Origin: [Leptolyngbya] sp. JSC-1
Lineage (GTDB): Bacteria; Cyanobacteriota; Cyanobacteriia; Elainellales; Elainellaceae
Assembly (NCBI GenBank): GCA_000733415.1
Contig: KL662191.1
Span: forward strand, 1,029,387-1,077,990
Length of the DNA stretch: 48,604 nucleotides
Reading direction: 5' to 3'
In this document: one piece after another, positions 15,356 to 24,542 of the stretch
How positions within the stretch are numbered: position 1 is the first letter of the stretch
Layout: each line of letters starts with the position of its first letter
The notes under the pieces: generated by a model
Told to the model about the DNA's origin: nothing
What the model saw: the letters and a program-made list of their open reading frames with translations, nothing else
The model's database searches: none
Position numbers and translations under genes: made by a program

Positions 15356-17692
15356 CTACGCCTGCACCACAAAATCCGCCGCACTCAACCGTGGATTGTT
15401 GAGCAGAACCGCAAACTTAGCCCCGGAACCTAACCCTTCGGCTTGCCGATTGGCATTATAGAATAGCGTATTAGAACTGCGGCTGTAGACAATCAGGGCA
15501 TTATGCTTGGCAACGGCATTGTCATTGGCAACACTACTAAACTCGTTTGATTGACTAAATCCAGTTCCAGCCCGACTGCTGAGGCCAAAGCTGGCTTTGT
15601 CGAGAACAATTTTGTCGGTGCCACGCAGAAAATCAGTCAGGGTATCTACACCAAGCTGAGGCGATTGGAAGCTTTCGGTTGTACTAAACAGAAATCGATC
15701 GGCACTGTGTCCGCCAGTTAAGCGATCATTGCCTGCATCGCCGATTAACGTGTCGTTTCCTGGACCACCATTAATCACATCATCGCCGCGACTACCATTG
15801 ATTCGATCTGAATTAGCAGCACCGTTTACCGTATCGTTCCCGCGACCGCCATTTAACTCATTCCTAAAATCATTGCCCTGAATTATATCGTTACCATCGC
15901 CGGTGATGGCATTTTCAATGATAGTTCCATCTGCAATTGTTAGCAAGTTGCCAAACAGCAAACTGCCCGTACCGGGAACTACATTCAGGACAATATCGCT
16001 GCTGACGGCGGCGGCATTGAAGGTATCGTTACCACCAGTGTCACTGAGAATGCGGCGGGCCGGATTGCCCAGCAGTTTGGCAAATTCGTTCGTGTAGATA
16101 TAGGTATCATCGTCGCTGCTTTTGTCACCATAGAGTCGTAACGACCAGTTTTTCAGCATACCACTGTTGCCTTTGCTGCGGTCTCGCACTGTGAGTATCC
16201 AAGGGCCAGCGCTGGTTTCACCCCAAAATTGACTGCTAGAGAAAGTGAAACGCGGCTTTAGCTCATACAGCGGTCCTAACAAGGGATGAAAGATCGAACT
16301 GTCGTTGCTGGGTTGACTAACCAAGACGCTTTCCGTCCCGCCAGGCGATTTGAGAACAATGCCCAACTCACCGACGATCGGATGGCTCAGCTCCAACTCT
16401 ACTTCCACAAAATCGAGTTCTAGTGGATTGTTGACCGTCACACTAGAGCGCAAGCTGCCGGTGCCGTCCGGAATCGGCTGGTTCAAACTGCGGCTGATGC
16501 TAATCCGCTCTTCGTTAACAAAGCTGTGCTGAGTAGTCCAGGTTTCCGCCAAGCGCACGGCTGCGTGGGCATCGACTAGACCAAAGCCGTAATCGGGACT
16601 TGTATGAAGGCCGCCACCGTTCCAGTTGCTGGCTTTGTTGATCGACCAACTTGTGTTCTTAACATCGGTGCGACGCGCCGAATAGGCGAGAATTTCCTGC
16701 ACATCGCGATAGCCCAATCGTGGATTCGCCTCCAGCATCAGCGCTACCACACCGGAAACCATTGGAGCGGCTGCCGAGGTGCCACCAAAGTCATCGGTAT
16801 AGTCAGAGGGAGTAGTAGGATCGTTTACCAGGTTGTAGCCCGCAACCCCCAATCGGTCAGTGGTGACAATTCCGTCGTCTAGATCACCACCCAAAGCAGA
16901 TACCAGCAGGTTTGCACCCGGTGAGCTGTAGGAGGTGTGGGTGCCTTTATGGTTGAGCGCCGCCACCGCAATCACAAAGCGGGAGTTTTGGTGGTTATGG
17001 TAGTTGGCACTGTCCCCTTCAATGCGCTCATTGCCAGCCGAGAATACGACCACCGTACCCAAACCTGCCCGTCCGTTTAGCACTGCATTTTGCAGGGCGG
17101 TTTGATTACCCGCTAAGTCAGCTTCTAGAAAATTATCGGTAAATGAGCCAATATACCCCCAACTGTTATTGACGACATCAAACTTGACCATCTGCTGCAG
17201 CGCCACTGCATCCTGATCGAAACTACCTGTCGCACCGCTAAAGTCAATGCGTAGGCCAGCAATCGTGGCTCCGGGGGCAATCCCAACCCCGCCAATCGAG
17301 TTGGCAGCGGCAGCAATAATTCCAGCTACAGCGGTACCATGATCGTCAAAGAGGCCAGGAGAAACATCATCGTCTAGTTCGGCGGCATCGAAGTCAATGC
17401 TGGTATTGAAGTTGGGCTGTAAGTCGGGGTGAGTATACTGAACACCATCATCGAGAATGCCAACTTTAATGCCCTTTCCAATATAGTCCTGCCACAAGTT
17501 GATTACATTGAGGTCAACACCAACCGTACCGCCCGTTTGACCAGTGTTTTGCAGATACCACTGTTGTCCAAACAGCGGATCGGCCCAAATCGGGGCCGTA
17601 GCAATGAGCGCCTTGAGTTTCTGAGTCGGGTGGTAAATCGGATGAGTAGGACGATTGCGGTCTGAAAAGGTAGGATGCACAGAAGTCAGCAA
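15356..17692 (-). CDS. Subtilisin-like serine protease with P domain and RTX repeats
   Basis: A 778-residue secreted S8-family protease. The catalytic triad is D81 (GILDDGVQ), H118 (DDHGTAVAG) and S306 (GTSAAAPMVSG), with oxyanion residue N221 (SAGN). A proprotein-convertase P domain follows (about residues 395-525, IPDGTGSLRSSVTV and SHPIVGELGIVLKSPGG). The C-terminus has RTX calcium-binding nonapeptides (about 600-680, GGRGNDTVNG, GGPGNDTLIG) and the usual beta-rich end. No Sec signal is visible. RTX proteins usually leave through a type I secretion system by a C-terminal signal, but none is encoded here. The TTG start at 17692 is uncertain; GTG at 17680 is an alternative. Confidence 0.93.
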   Translation of the reverse strand: MLTSVHPTFSDRNRPTHPIYHPTQKLKALIATAPIWADPLFGQQWYLQNTGQTGGTVGVDLNVINLWQDYIGKGIKVGILDDGVQYTHPDLQPNFNTSIDFDAAELDDDVSPGLFDDHGTAVAGIIAAAANSIGGVGIAPGATIAGLRIDFSGATGSFDQDAVALQQMVKFDVVNNSWGYIGSFTDNFLEADLAGNQTALQNAVLNGRAGLGTVVVFSAGNERIEGDSANYHNHQNSRFVIAVAALNHKGTHTSYSSPGANLLVSALGGDLDDGIVTTDRLGVAGYNLVNDPTTPSDYTDDFGGTSAAAPMVSGVVALMLEANPRLGYRDVQEILAYSARRTDVKNTSWSINKASNWNGGGLHTSPDYGFGLVDAHAAVRLAETWTTQHSFVNEERISISRSLNQPIPDGTGSLRSSVTVNNPLELDFVEVELELSHPIVGELGIVLKSPGGTESVLVSQPSNDSSIFHPLLGPLYELKPRFTFSSSQFWGETSAGPWILTVRDRSKGNSGMLKNWSLRLYGDKSSDDDTYIYTNEFAKLLGNPARRILSDTGGNDTFNAAAVSSDIVLNVVPGTGSLLFGNLLTIADGTIIENAITGDGNDIIQGNDFRNELNGGRGNDTVNGAANSDRINGSRGDDVINGGPGNDTLIGDAGNDRLTGGHSADRFLFSTTESFQSPQLGVDTLTDFLRGTDKIVLDKASFGLSSRAGTGFSQSNEFSSVANDNAVAKHNALIVYSRSSNTLFYNANRQAEGLGSGAKFAVLLNNPRLSAADFVVQA

Positions 17693-18124
17693 AAAATAGG
17701 AGATAAATCGCTTTAGCTTATTGTGCTTGATGGTACAACGCGGTGGCTATTCCCCACATGGGTACTTGACTGATTTTTAGACGAGCTGCTTGCAAAATGT
17801 CTTGAAAGTATCAGATATACTACTCTCTTAAGTTGCCGGTTACTACCCCCCATTTGCTAAACTTACCAAACTAGAAAAACTCAGACAGTGCTTGCCTGAC
17901 TGGAATGCTTGAACAGCAATCGAACTGGATACTAATGAACTGGATACTAATGTATATTGTCGGTTCTGCGCTCTGGTACTGCTGTTTCTACTTAATCTTT
18001 CTTTGAATTCAATCTCTAAAACCATAAAGCTTGGCAAAATTGATCACATTAGGAAAATTCAGATTCATATGCTAGACAACTAAAGTAATCTAGGCAATTA
18101 ATAGGTAACCAATAGGTAACTAAA
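17693..18124. other. Divergent intergenic region with short tandem repeats
   Basis: About 430 bases between the divergently transcribed subtilisin gene and the STAND module, so promoters for both are expected here. No gene is visible. It contains a perfect 15-base tandem repeat (GAACTGGATACTAAT twice, 17922-17951) and an 11-base tandem repeat (AATAGGTAACC, 18100-18121) immediately before the start of the next gene. Confidence 0.6.
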
Positions 18125-18643
18125 ATGTTTAAGCTAACCATTGAACAAATCCTGGCCAGCATTGCGGCATTGAGCCCTGAGGAGAAAAAAGAATTTGAAC
18201 AACGCTTACCAACTGTCTTAGAATCAACTGCTTCTCTCTCCAGCCCTCAATCTGGACAGGTAATGACGAATACTCTTGGTGATGTGCAGCTCAGTGGTAG
18301 CAATGCCGCCTTTAACTATCAGCCCAGTCAGGCAGGTCGGGATGTTAACGTATCCACCAACGTCACCCAAGGAACATCCGAGCAGCAAGAGCTTCTACAG
18401 GCATTATTGATTCTCAAAACAGCCATTCAAAGCGCTGAAGGCTTACCTGACCTATCAAAAATCGGTGCTGAAACCCAGCTTGACCAGCTAGCAGCCGAAG
18501 CCCAAAAGGAAAATCCTGACAAAAATCTGATTGGTCGTACAGTTGCTGCTCTCAAGCAGGGCCTTCAAGGGGTGCAAGAACTGGCTGGCCCCGTAATGAC
18601 AGTTGCCTCGATTGTTGCTAAGGCGTGGGGCATTCCGGTGTAA
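18125..18643 (+). CDS. Small partner of the STAND ATPase, unknown function
   Basis: A 172-residue protein. Residues 1-40 are helical and charged (FKLTIEQILASIAALSPEEK). Residues about 50-80 hold NTLGDVQLSGSNAAF and a GRDVNVSTNVTQG stretch. The C-terminal 80 residues are helical (LLQALLILKTAIQSAEGLPD ... LQGVQELAGPVMTVASIVAK). Its stop overlaps the ATG of the STAND-WD40 gene (TAATG), so the two are translationally coupled. The NTLG-V-G-AF motif recurs near the N-terminus of that partner. Such short beta-hairpin-like segments near effector-associated domains are common in bacterial STAND conflict systems; a role as adaptor or effector is inference. Confidence 0.75.
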   Translation: MFKLTIEQILASIAALSPEEKKEFEQRLPTVLESTASLSSPQSGQVMTNTLGDVQLSGSNAAFNYQPSQAGRDVNVSTNVTQGTSEQQELLQALLILKTAIQSAEGLPDLSKIGAETQLDQLAAEAQKENPDKNLIGRTVAALKQGLQGVQELAGPVMTVASIVAKAWGIPV

Positions 18644-21600
18644 TGAACCCCCAAATGAACCCCCAAGAGCCTCAAAACCAAGCTGCGCCGTCCCAGCGCA
18701 TGGACAACACGTTGGGCAATGTCAGCATTCAAGGCGATAGCGCCACGTTTACGTTCGCGCCAGTTCAAAACAATACGCAAATCCAAACCCAGATCATCCA
18801 AATCTCTGCCGAGTGGATTACTCAGCGGGAACTCAACAAAACTTCTCCTTACAAGGGGCTGAAGCAATATAACTTCTCAGATCGGGACTATTTCTTTGGC
18901 AGAGATGCGCTGATTGCCCGCTTATTTGAAGCCGTCAACCACAATAAGTTTCTTTTAGTTGTCGGCGCGTCTGGCTGTGGTAAATCCTCTGCGGTTCGGG
19001 CAGGGCTAATTCCAGAATTAAAGTCTAACCTGGGTGCAACTAAACTGCTAGATTTCGTGTTTACGCCAGGTCGCAACCCTTTTGAGAGCTTCTATCGCTG
19101 TTTACTGGCCGATGGCAAAGACTATCGGTTTTCTGAAGATCAGGCTGAACCAGCGCGGGCGGCGAATGCGCAAACGATTGTCAATGTGATTCAGTCGCTG
19201 AAACAATATCAGGACCGATGGTTAATTTTTATTGATCAATTTGAGGAAATTTTCACAAACTGTTCTGATGAACAAATTCGGCAAAGCTTTATAGATGCTT
19301 TAGTGCAGCTCAACCAAAATTCTGATGACTCAGTGCGTGCAGTTTTGGCCATGCGGGCAGACTTTCTGGAGTATTTCAGCTCCTATCCGCAGCTCGGCAT
19401 GATTGCCAATAGCAACAATATTCATCTGGTCACAGATATGCATCGAGATGAGTTGCGGCAAGCGATTGAACAACCGGCAGCAAAGCATGGCATTGTGTTC
19501 CAGGAAGGATTGGTGGAGCAAATCATTCAGGAAGTGCAAGGTCAAAGCGGCTATCTGCCGTTACTGCAATATACGTTGAATCTCTTGTGGGAAACAGAAT
19601 GTATTGCTCTGGGCCAGGATGGTAAACCCCACATTGAAGACCGTACCCTCAACCGCTCAACTTATTCGGCTTTGGAAGGAGTGCGGGGAGCTTTGCAAGC
19701 GCGGATTAACAAGCTGTATCAGCAATTGAATCAGACGGAACAAGACGCAACCCGGCAAATTTTCCTCAGATTGGTTCAAATTGTAGACACCGATTCTGGC
19801 TCACGAGCGGTCAGTCGGAAAGCCTATCGCTCTGAGTTTCAAGGCGAGACAATCGAAACCACGCTACAGAAATTTGTGAATGAAAATATGGTTGTCAGCG
19901 GCTATGAGTATTCCAGCCAAGACAAAATTTTAGTGAGTAGTTTGTCGGATGTAAAGAAAAATGCCACCTTTGAAATTGCCCATGAAATCATTTTAAGCTC
20001 CTGGGATGAACTAAGAAAATGGTTAGAGGAAGCTAAGGATGCGATTATCTTTAAAAACCTACTGGCCGATGATGTGCACCGCTGGCAATCTGCCCTCGCT
20101 CAGGTAACATCTGAAGATTCCGAGGAATTAGATCGGGCAAAAGATGAACTGCTCAAAGGTTCTAGATTAGACCGAGCGATTGAACTGCGGCAAAACAATG
20201 CATTTGTGCTGTTAGGAGGATTGACCGATTTAGAAGATCAATTCATCGATGCCAGTGTTGAATGGCAAAGGGTCCAGCGTCGCCGCCAAGCCGAACTAGA
20301 GACCGAAAAAGAGCGCAATCAGCTTCTAACTGAAGCCAACAAAACGGCCAACAAAATCATCCGGAGAGGCATGATTTCCCTGGCTGTGATTGTTCCGGTG
20401 GCAATTGGAGCGTCCTTACTCGCCTCCCATGCATTGAACAGGCTAGCCTTTGCCAGAACAGCCAGCGAATTAGAACAGAAGGGGGTGAGTTCGCTTGAGC
20501 AAATCGACTTTAGCGAGATTGACGCCTTACTGACAGCAATTCAAACTGGTCAAGCACTGCAAGATCTAGCTGGCGAAAATACCAAGATGGGAACCTATCC
20601 TGCCTATAGTCCGATTGTGGCGCTAGACGTGATTCTCAATAGAATCCGCGAAAAGAATCGGTTTCCGGCAAATCAGGGGGAAATCAAAGCAACGGCCTTC
20701 AGCTCGGATGGTAAGCGCATCGCCACTGGAGGTACAGACGGCACGATTCAGTTTTGGAGTTTGGCAGGGGAAAGGCTGACGCAGTTTCAAGCCCACGAGG
20801 GTAGTCCGCTTGCCAGTATCAATTCGGTCAGCTTTAGCCCAGATGGCAAGTACATCGCCTCTGCGAGCGAGGATGGTACGGCCCGTCTATGGACCGACTC
20901 TGGCGCTCCGGTTGTGACTCTGACTGGGCACCAGGGAGAAATTGAGAGCGTCAGCTTTGGCCCAGATAATCAAACGATAGCCACCTCAGGCAGTTCGGGA
21001 GAAGTGTTCCTTTGGACTATTGCTGGGAACAAGCTGAGACAGTTGAAAGGACATCAGGGCACAGTTCTTAAGGTCACGTTTAGTCCGGATGGACAAAAAC
21101 TAGCCACTGCCGCTACCGATGGCACAATCCGAGTCTGGAATGCGTCTGGAACGCAACTGGCTGAGTGGAAAGGACATGGCGGTGAACCAGTCTATTCCGT
21201 CAGCTTCAGCGCAGATGGGCAAAAATTGGTTTCGGCTGGCGGCGACAAAACGGCGAGAGTCTGGAATTTGTCGGGTCAACCGCAACTCGTATTGGAAGGC
21301 CATAAGCTGCTGGTGACTAGTGCTAGCTTTGGTGACAAGGATCAACGACTGGCAACGGCATCAGATGACGGCACGGCACGACTATGGAATCTGGATGGAG
21401 AAGAACTGGCTAGATTTCAAGGCCATCGCGGTGTGGTTTGGAATGCCAACTTCAGTCCTGATGGAAACTACCTGTTCACGACGGGTCGGGATGGCACGGC
21501 ACGGCTATGGAATTTAACCGAACAAGCGGCACCAAGCTTCAAAGGGCTGCAAGCGGATGCGAATACGGTCAGCATTAGCCCAGACGCACGTCTAGTCGCG

Positions 21601-22473
21601 GCAGCCGGTAATGAGGGCATTCTCAGCCTTTGGGACGCATCGGGCCAGCTAGTCAAGGCATGGACTGCGAACCCCAGAGGGCATATTTTTAGTCTTTCCT
21701 TCAGCGCTGACGGGCAACAGATTGCCACAGGCGGAGTAGACCATAGTGTCAGCCTGTGGGATTTATCCGGGAATAGAGTCGCGCAGTTGAAGGGGCATGG
21801 AGGGTTTGTCAATAGTCTCAGCTTCAGCCCAGATGGACGGTTCTTAGCGACTGCAGGGCAAGATGGTCAGGCGCGGCTGTGGACGACTAGCGGCGATGAA
21901 GTAGCCTTACTGCATGGGCATAAAGATGTGGTGAGTGTGGTCATGTTTAGCCCTGACTCATCGACTATCGCAACAGCCGGTTGGGACGGTTGGATTAAAC
22001 TCTGGGATACATCCGGCAGTTTGCTCCGAGAATGGCAGGGTCACTCGAATAAAATCAGCAGTTTGGACTTTAGTTCTGACGGCAAGTTGATGGCAACAGC
22101 TGATAAAGGCGGCATGGTGCGTCTTTGGACTAAAACAGGTCAGCAAAAGCTTGAGTTTTATAGCTATCAAAGCGGTGTCAATGCCCTCCGATTCATTCCC
22201 AATTCTGCGCTGTTCAGTACCGGAGGAATGGACGGAACGGTGCGAGTGTGGGATTTTTCCGGACGGCAATTCAATGAATTCACCCATGAAGGCGCGATTT
22301 GGGGCATCGCTCCAGCCGTAGATGGAACGCAGCTTTTGGTCGGGGGAGATGCGGGTGAAGTCCGCCTATGGGCAATCAGATCACTGCCTGAAACGATTGA
22401 GCAGGGTTGCAGTTGGCTAGAAGATTTTTTAGAGAGTAATGATTTTGCAGGCAAAGATATTTGTTCATTTTAG
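18643..22473 (+). CDS. STAND-type ATPase with transmembrane segment and 14 WD40 repeats
   Basis: About 1,276 residues. Residues about 18-40 contain NTLGNVSIQGDSATF, matching the upstream partner. Next is an nSTAND1-type NTPase (SPYKGLKQYNFSDRDYFFGR; Walker A VVGASGCGKSS near 107-117; Walker B WLIFIDQFEEIF near 194-205) and its helical arm. A probable membrane helix follows near 575-600 (MISLAVIVPVAIGASLLAS). The C-terminal 14 WD40 repeats (about 680-1245, ARLWNL-type ends, FSPDG loops) are enough for two seven-bladed propellers. Such proteins sense a ligand with the repeats and oligomerise through the NTPase. The ATG at 18643 overlaps the upstream stop; the frame opens at GTG 18625. Confidence 0.9.
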   Translation: MNPQMNPQEPQNQAAPSQRMDNTLGNVSIQGDSATFTFAPVQNNTQIQTQIIQISAEWITQRELNKTSPYKGLKQYNFSDRDYFFGRDALIARLFEAVNHNKFLLVVGASGCGKSSAVRAGLIPELKSNLGATKLLDFVFTPGRNPFESFYRCLLADGKDYRFSEDQAEPARAANAQTIVNVIQSLKQYQDRWLIFIDQFEEIFTNCSDEQIRQSFIDALVQLNQNSDDSVRAVLAMRADFLEYFSSYPQLGMIANSNNIHLVTDMHRDELRQAIEQPAAKHGIVFQEGLVEQIIQEVQGQSGYLPLLQYTLNLLWETECIALGQDGKPHIEDRTLNRSTYSALEGVRGALQARINKLYQQLNQTEQDATRQIFLRLVQIVDTDSGSRAVSRKAYRSEFQGETIETTLQKFVNENMVVSGYEYSSQDKILVSSLSDVKKNATFEIAHEIILSSWDELRKWLEEAKDAIIFKNLLADDVHRWQSALAQVTSEDSEELDRAKDELLKGSRLDRAIELRQNNAFVLLGGLTDLEDQFIDASVEWQRVQRRRQAELETEKERNQLLTEANKTANKIIRRGMISLAVIVPVAIGASLLASHALNRLAFARTASELEQKGVSSLEQIDFSEIDALLTAIQTGQALQDLAGENTKMGTYPAYSPIVALDVILNRIREKNRFPANQGEIKATAFSSDGKRIATGGTDGTIQFWSLAGERLTQFQAHEGSPLASINSVSFSPDGKYIASASEDGTARLWTDSGAPVVTLTGHQGEIESVSFGPDNQTIATSGSSGEVFLWTIAGNKLRQLKGHQGTVLKVTFSPDGQKLATAATDGTIRVWNASGTQLAEWKGHGGEPVYSVSFSADGQKLVSAGGDKTARVWNLSGQPQLVLEGHKLLVTSASFGDKDQRLATASDDGTARLWNLDGEELARFQGHRGVVWNANFSPDGNYLFTTGRDGTARLWNLTEQAAPSFKGLQADANTVSISPDARLVAAAGNEGILSLWDASGQLVKAWTANPRGHIFSLSFSADGQQIATGGVDHSVSLWDLSGNRVAQLKGHGGFVNSLSFSPDGRFLATAGQDGQARLWTTSGDEVALLHGHKDVVSVVMFSPDSSTIATAGWDGWIKLWDTSGSLLREWQGHSNKISSLDFSSDGKLMATADKGGMVRLWTKTGQQKLEFYSYQSGVNALRFIPNSALFSTGGMDGTVRVWDFSGRQFNEFTHEGAIWGIAPAVDGTQLLVGGDAGEVRLWAIRSLPETIEQGCSWLEDFLESNDFAGKDICSF

Positions 22474-22565
22474 AATGCTCGTTCTAGAAAATCTCAGGAA
22501 AGGACTTAACATCGGAACACATCGATTTGGTCAAGCTGCGAGACCATATCTTTGCAATATAGAGG

Positions 22566-23651
22566 TTAATTCTTGGATATACGATTCAATGGATGATTCA
22601 GGTATTCCATCGACTCTACAACTTTGACCGCTTCCTTGAGAGAGAGCGTTCTTCTGCAATCACCATCCCATAAAGAATAGAGTTGACTTCCACCCCATTT
22701 GGTCGGGAGCTGAAAATTCTTAAAGCTCAGAAAGGATTTCTTAGTCTCCTGAACAAAATCAATATACATCAGAGTCACACGACCCAAAATGGGTGAATCT
22801 GCTTCTGCATACTGCACATCTTCTGCCCCAGCACCTCCTCGACCTGTCGCCCCCGAAACTACAAAACATGAGTCATCTGGAGACCGATAGGTAACTTGGT
22901 ATCTAGGTTCAAACATCAAGTTTCCACTCGCTGGTCTAGCAACCGCGTCAACTGATTTAAGGGCATAGTCGTCAGGAATGTAAGTTGGCACAATTACATC
23001 AAAGGTTAAGCCCATATCACGGTACCGATCCAAAGCCAGCAATGTTTGAGACTGCTCTGAACTGAGTTTGGCTTTTTGGGCCACAGCTTCGGTAGATGGA
23101 GGTAAGTCTTCTAGGACGATAGGCGGCCCGATATCAGCAGTGGCAAGGCTGGCTATTTTTTGGCTAGAAAGTTGATCGTTTAATTTGTCTAAAGTTTGTT
23201 TCGCATTGGATTCACTCGTAAAATAGCCTAGAATTGCCGCAGATGTAGAATAGTTTCCAGAATCTTCTTCGCCAATTCGGATATAGCCCATGTGGGCATG
23301 TGGGCAAAATTTCGCTCGGACTTCTACCAACGCTTGAATAGGCTCTCTCGACCATGACCATTCCTGACTCTCAGACTTGATATACAGCGGGTATACCTTC
23401 AGAGGATAGCCACTGCGGTTAGTGAGTAACGCATCTCCACAGAAATTTGGAAATGATGCCTCTGAATTAAGTGAAGTCTCTTGAGCATCTGCGCTTGTTT
23501 CTTCGCTGCTTGCTGCTTCGGAAGAGCTGATGCGAGACTGATCCTGACCACAGCTAGCCAGCACAAATATGGTGCAAGTAGACAGCACAGCCCTCAGTAG
23601 CCAGTTTGCGGAAAGATTTGACTTGCGATGAAAAATATCTAGATGTTTCAT
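22566..23651 (-). CDS. Lipoprotein, tandem paralogue family member 1
   Basis: A 361-residue predicted lipoprotein with an N-terminal signal ending in the lipobox LASC. A region of about 130 residues unique to this member contains a Cys-containing segment and a SPOR-like stretch (YFTSESNAKQTLDKLNDQL). The shared domain follows: LSSEQSQTLLALD, VPTYIPDDYALKSV, DSCFVVSGATGRGGAGAEDV, LGRVTLMY and LKEAVKVVESMEYLNP. The same domain occurs in the two genes upstream on this strand. It converges on the STAND-WD40 gene with about 90 bases between. Function unknown; the protein probably sits at a membrane face of the periplasm. Confidence 0.8.
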   Translation of the reverse strand: MKHLDIFHRKSNLSANWLLRAVLSTCTIFVLASCGQDQSRISSSEAASSEETSADAQETSLNSEASFPNFCGDALLTNRSGYPLKVYPLYIKSESQEWSWSREPIQALVEVRAKFCPHAHMGYIRIGEEDSGNYSTSAAILGYFTSESNAKQTLDKLNDQLSSQKIASLATADIGPPIVLEDLPPSTEAVAQKAKLSSEQSQTLLALDRYRDMGLTFDVIVPTYIPDDYALKSVDAVARPASGNLMFEPRYQVTYRSPDDSCFVVSGATGRGGAGAEDVQYAEADSPILGRVTLMYIDFVQETKKSFLSFKNFQLPTKWGGSQLYSLWDGDCRRTLSLKEAVKVVESMEYLNHPLNRISKN

Positions 23652-23786
23652 GAAAAATAACCCTTTACGCCATTACTGCTACTGAGAACAGTGTGTACAG
23701 AGATTCCAAGAAATGTTTTTAGGAGTTGCTCAATCAATGCGCTATTGAGTTTTTACTTCGAGTAAACCAGTCAAATTCTGAAAGTA

Positions 23787-24470
23787 TCAAGGATTCAGAT
23801 AATCAAGCGATTCCACAATTTTGGCAGCTTCCTGAAATTCAATCGCATTACATTGACTGTTGACAGTGCCAGGAGACCAGAAGGAGTATTGTTGCTCAGA
23901 AGGAATTACACCCTGTACGGTGAATTGATTAAATCCTATCCTTGGTTGATTTGTTACCTGATCAAACTGAGTATATCCTAGCTCCACATTGCCCAATGCT
24001 TTAGAATTCACCGTGATAATTTCGAAATCTTCTGCGCCTGCCCCAAAACCACCTGAAGCACCTGAGATCTCAAAGCAGTTATTATTACTGTCAGAGTAGG
24101 TAATGCTATAGCCTGGTCCAAACCGTTTGTCATCGCCAACCTCGACCTTTTCAACCTTAAAGCCATCGGGAACATAGGTCGGCAAAACGATTTTCACTGG
24201 AATATTCTTATAATTATTCTGATCAATTTCAAGTAACTTATTTTTATCTTGGGGTGATAGCTTTGCCGCAGTAGCTTTCTCGTCAAACGCTGAAGTTTGA
24301 GACGCTTGGGATTCCGCTACTGGTTGGGTTTCGATTTCTGACGCTTTTTGCACTTCATTACCGCTGGGTAGATTAGGATTAACTGTCGCCTCATTCTTTG
24401 CTTCAAATGTTTTCTCATTAGTGCATGCGGTCAGCAAACATAAAATAAGCAAAAGTATCTTATTTTTCAC
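23787..24470 (-). CDS. Lipoprotein, tandem paralogue family member 2 (minimal form)
   Basis: A 227-residue predicted lipoprotein with signal and lipobox LTAC, a GTG start and 'aggagaaaggat' just upstream as ribosome-binding site. After a Glu/Gln/Ser-rich spacer it carries only the shared domain: LSPQDKNKLLEIDQ, LPTYVPDGFKVEKVEV, NNCFEISGASGGFGAGAEDF, LGNVELGYTQF and FQEAAKIVESLDYLNP. It is the simplest member of the trio and defines the limits of the domain at about 150 residues. It is 72 bases downstream of member 3 and probably in one transcript with it. Confidence 0.8.
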   Translation of the reverse strand: MKNKILLLILCLLTACTNEKTFEAKNEATVNPNLPSGNEVQKASEIETQPVAESQASQTSAFDEKATAAKLSPQDKNKLLEIDQNNYKNIPVKIVLPTYVPDGFKVEKVEVGDDKRFGPGYSITYSDSNNNCFEISGASGGFGAGAEDFEIITVNSKALGNVELGYTQFDQVTNQPRIGFNQFTVQGVIPSEQQYSFWSPGTVNSQCNAIEFQEAAKIVESLDYLNP

Positions 24471-24542
24471 ATCCTTTCTCCTAGATTATGGATTCATAAA
24501 GCGCAGAGATTCGCCAACTCCAACAGGTTTTTATTTATTCCT

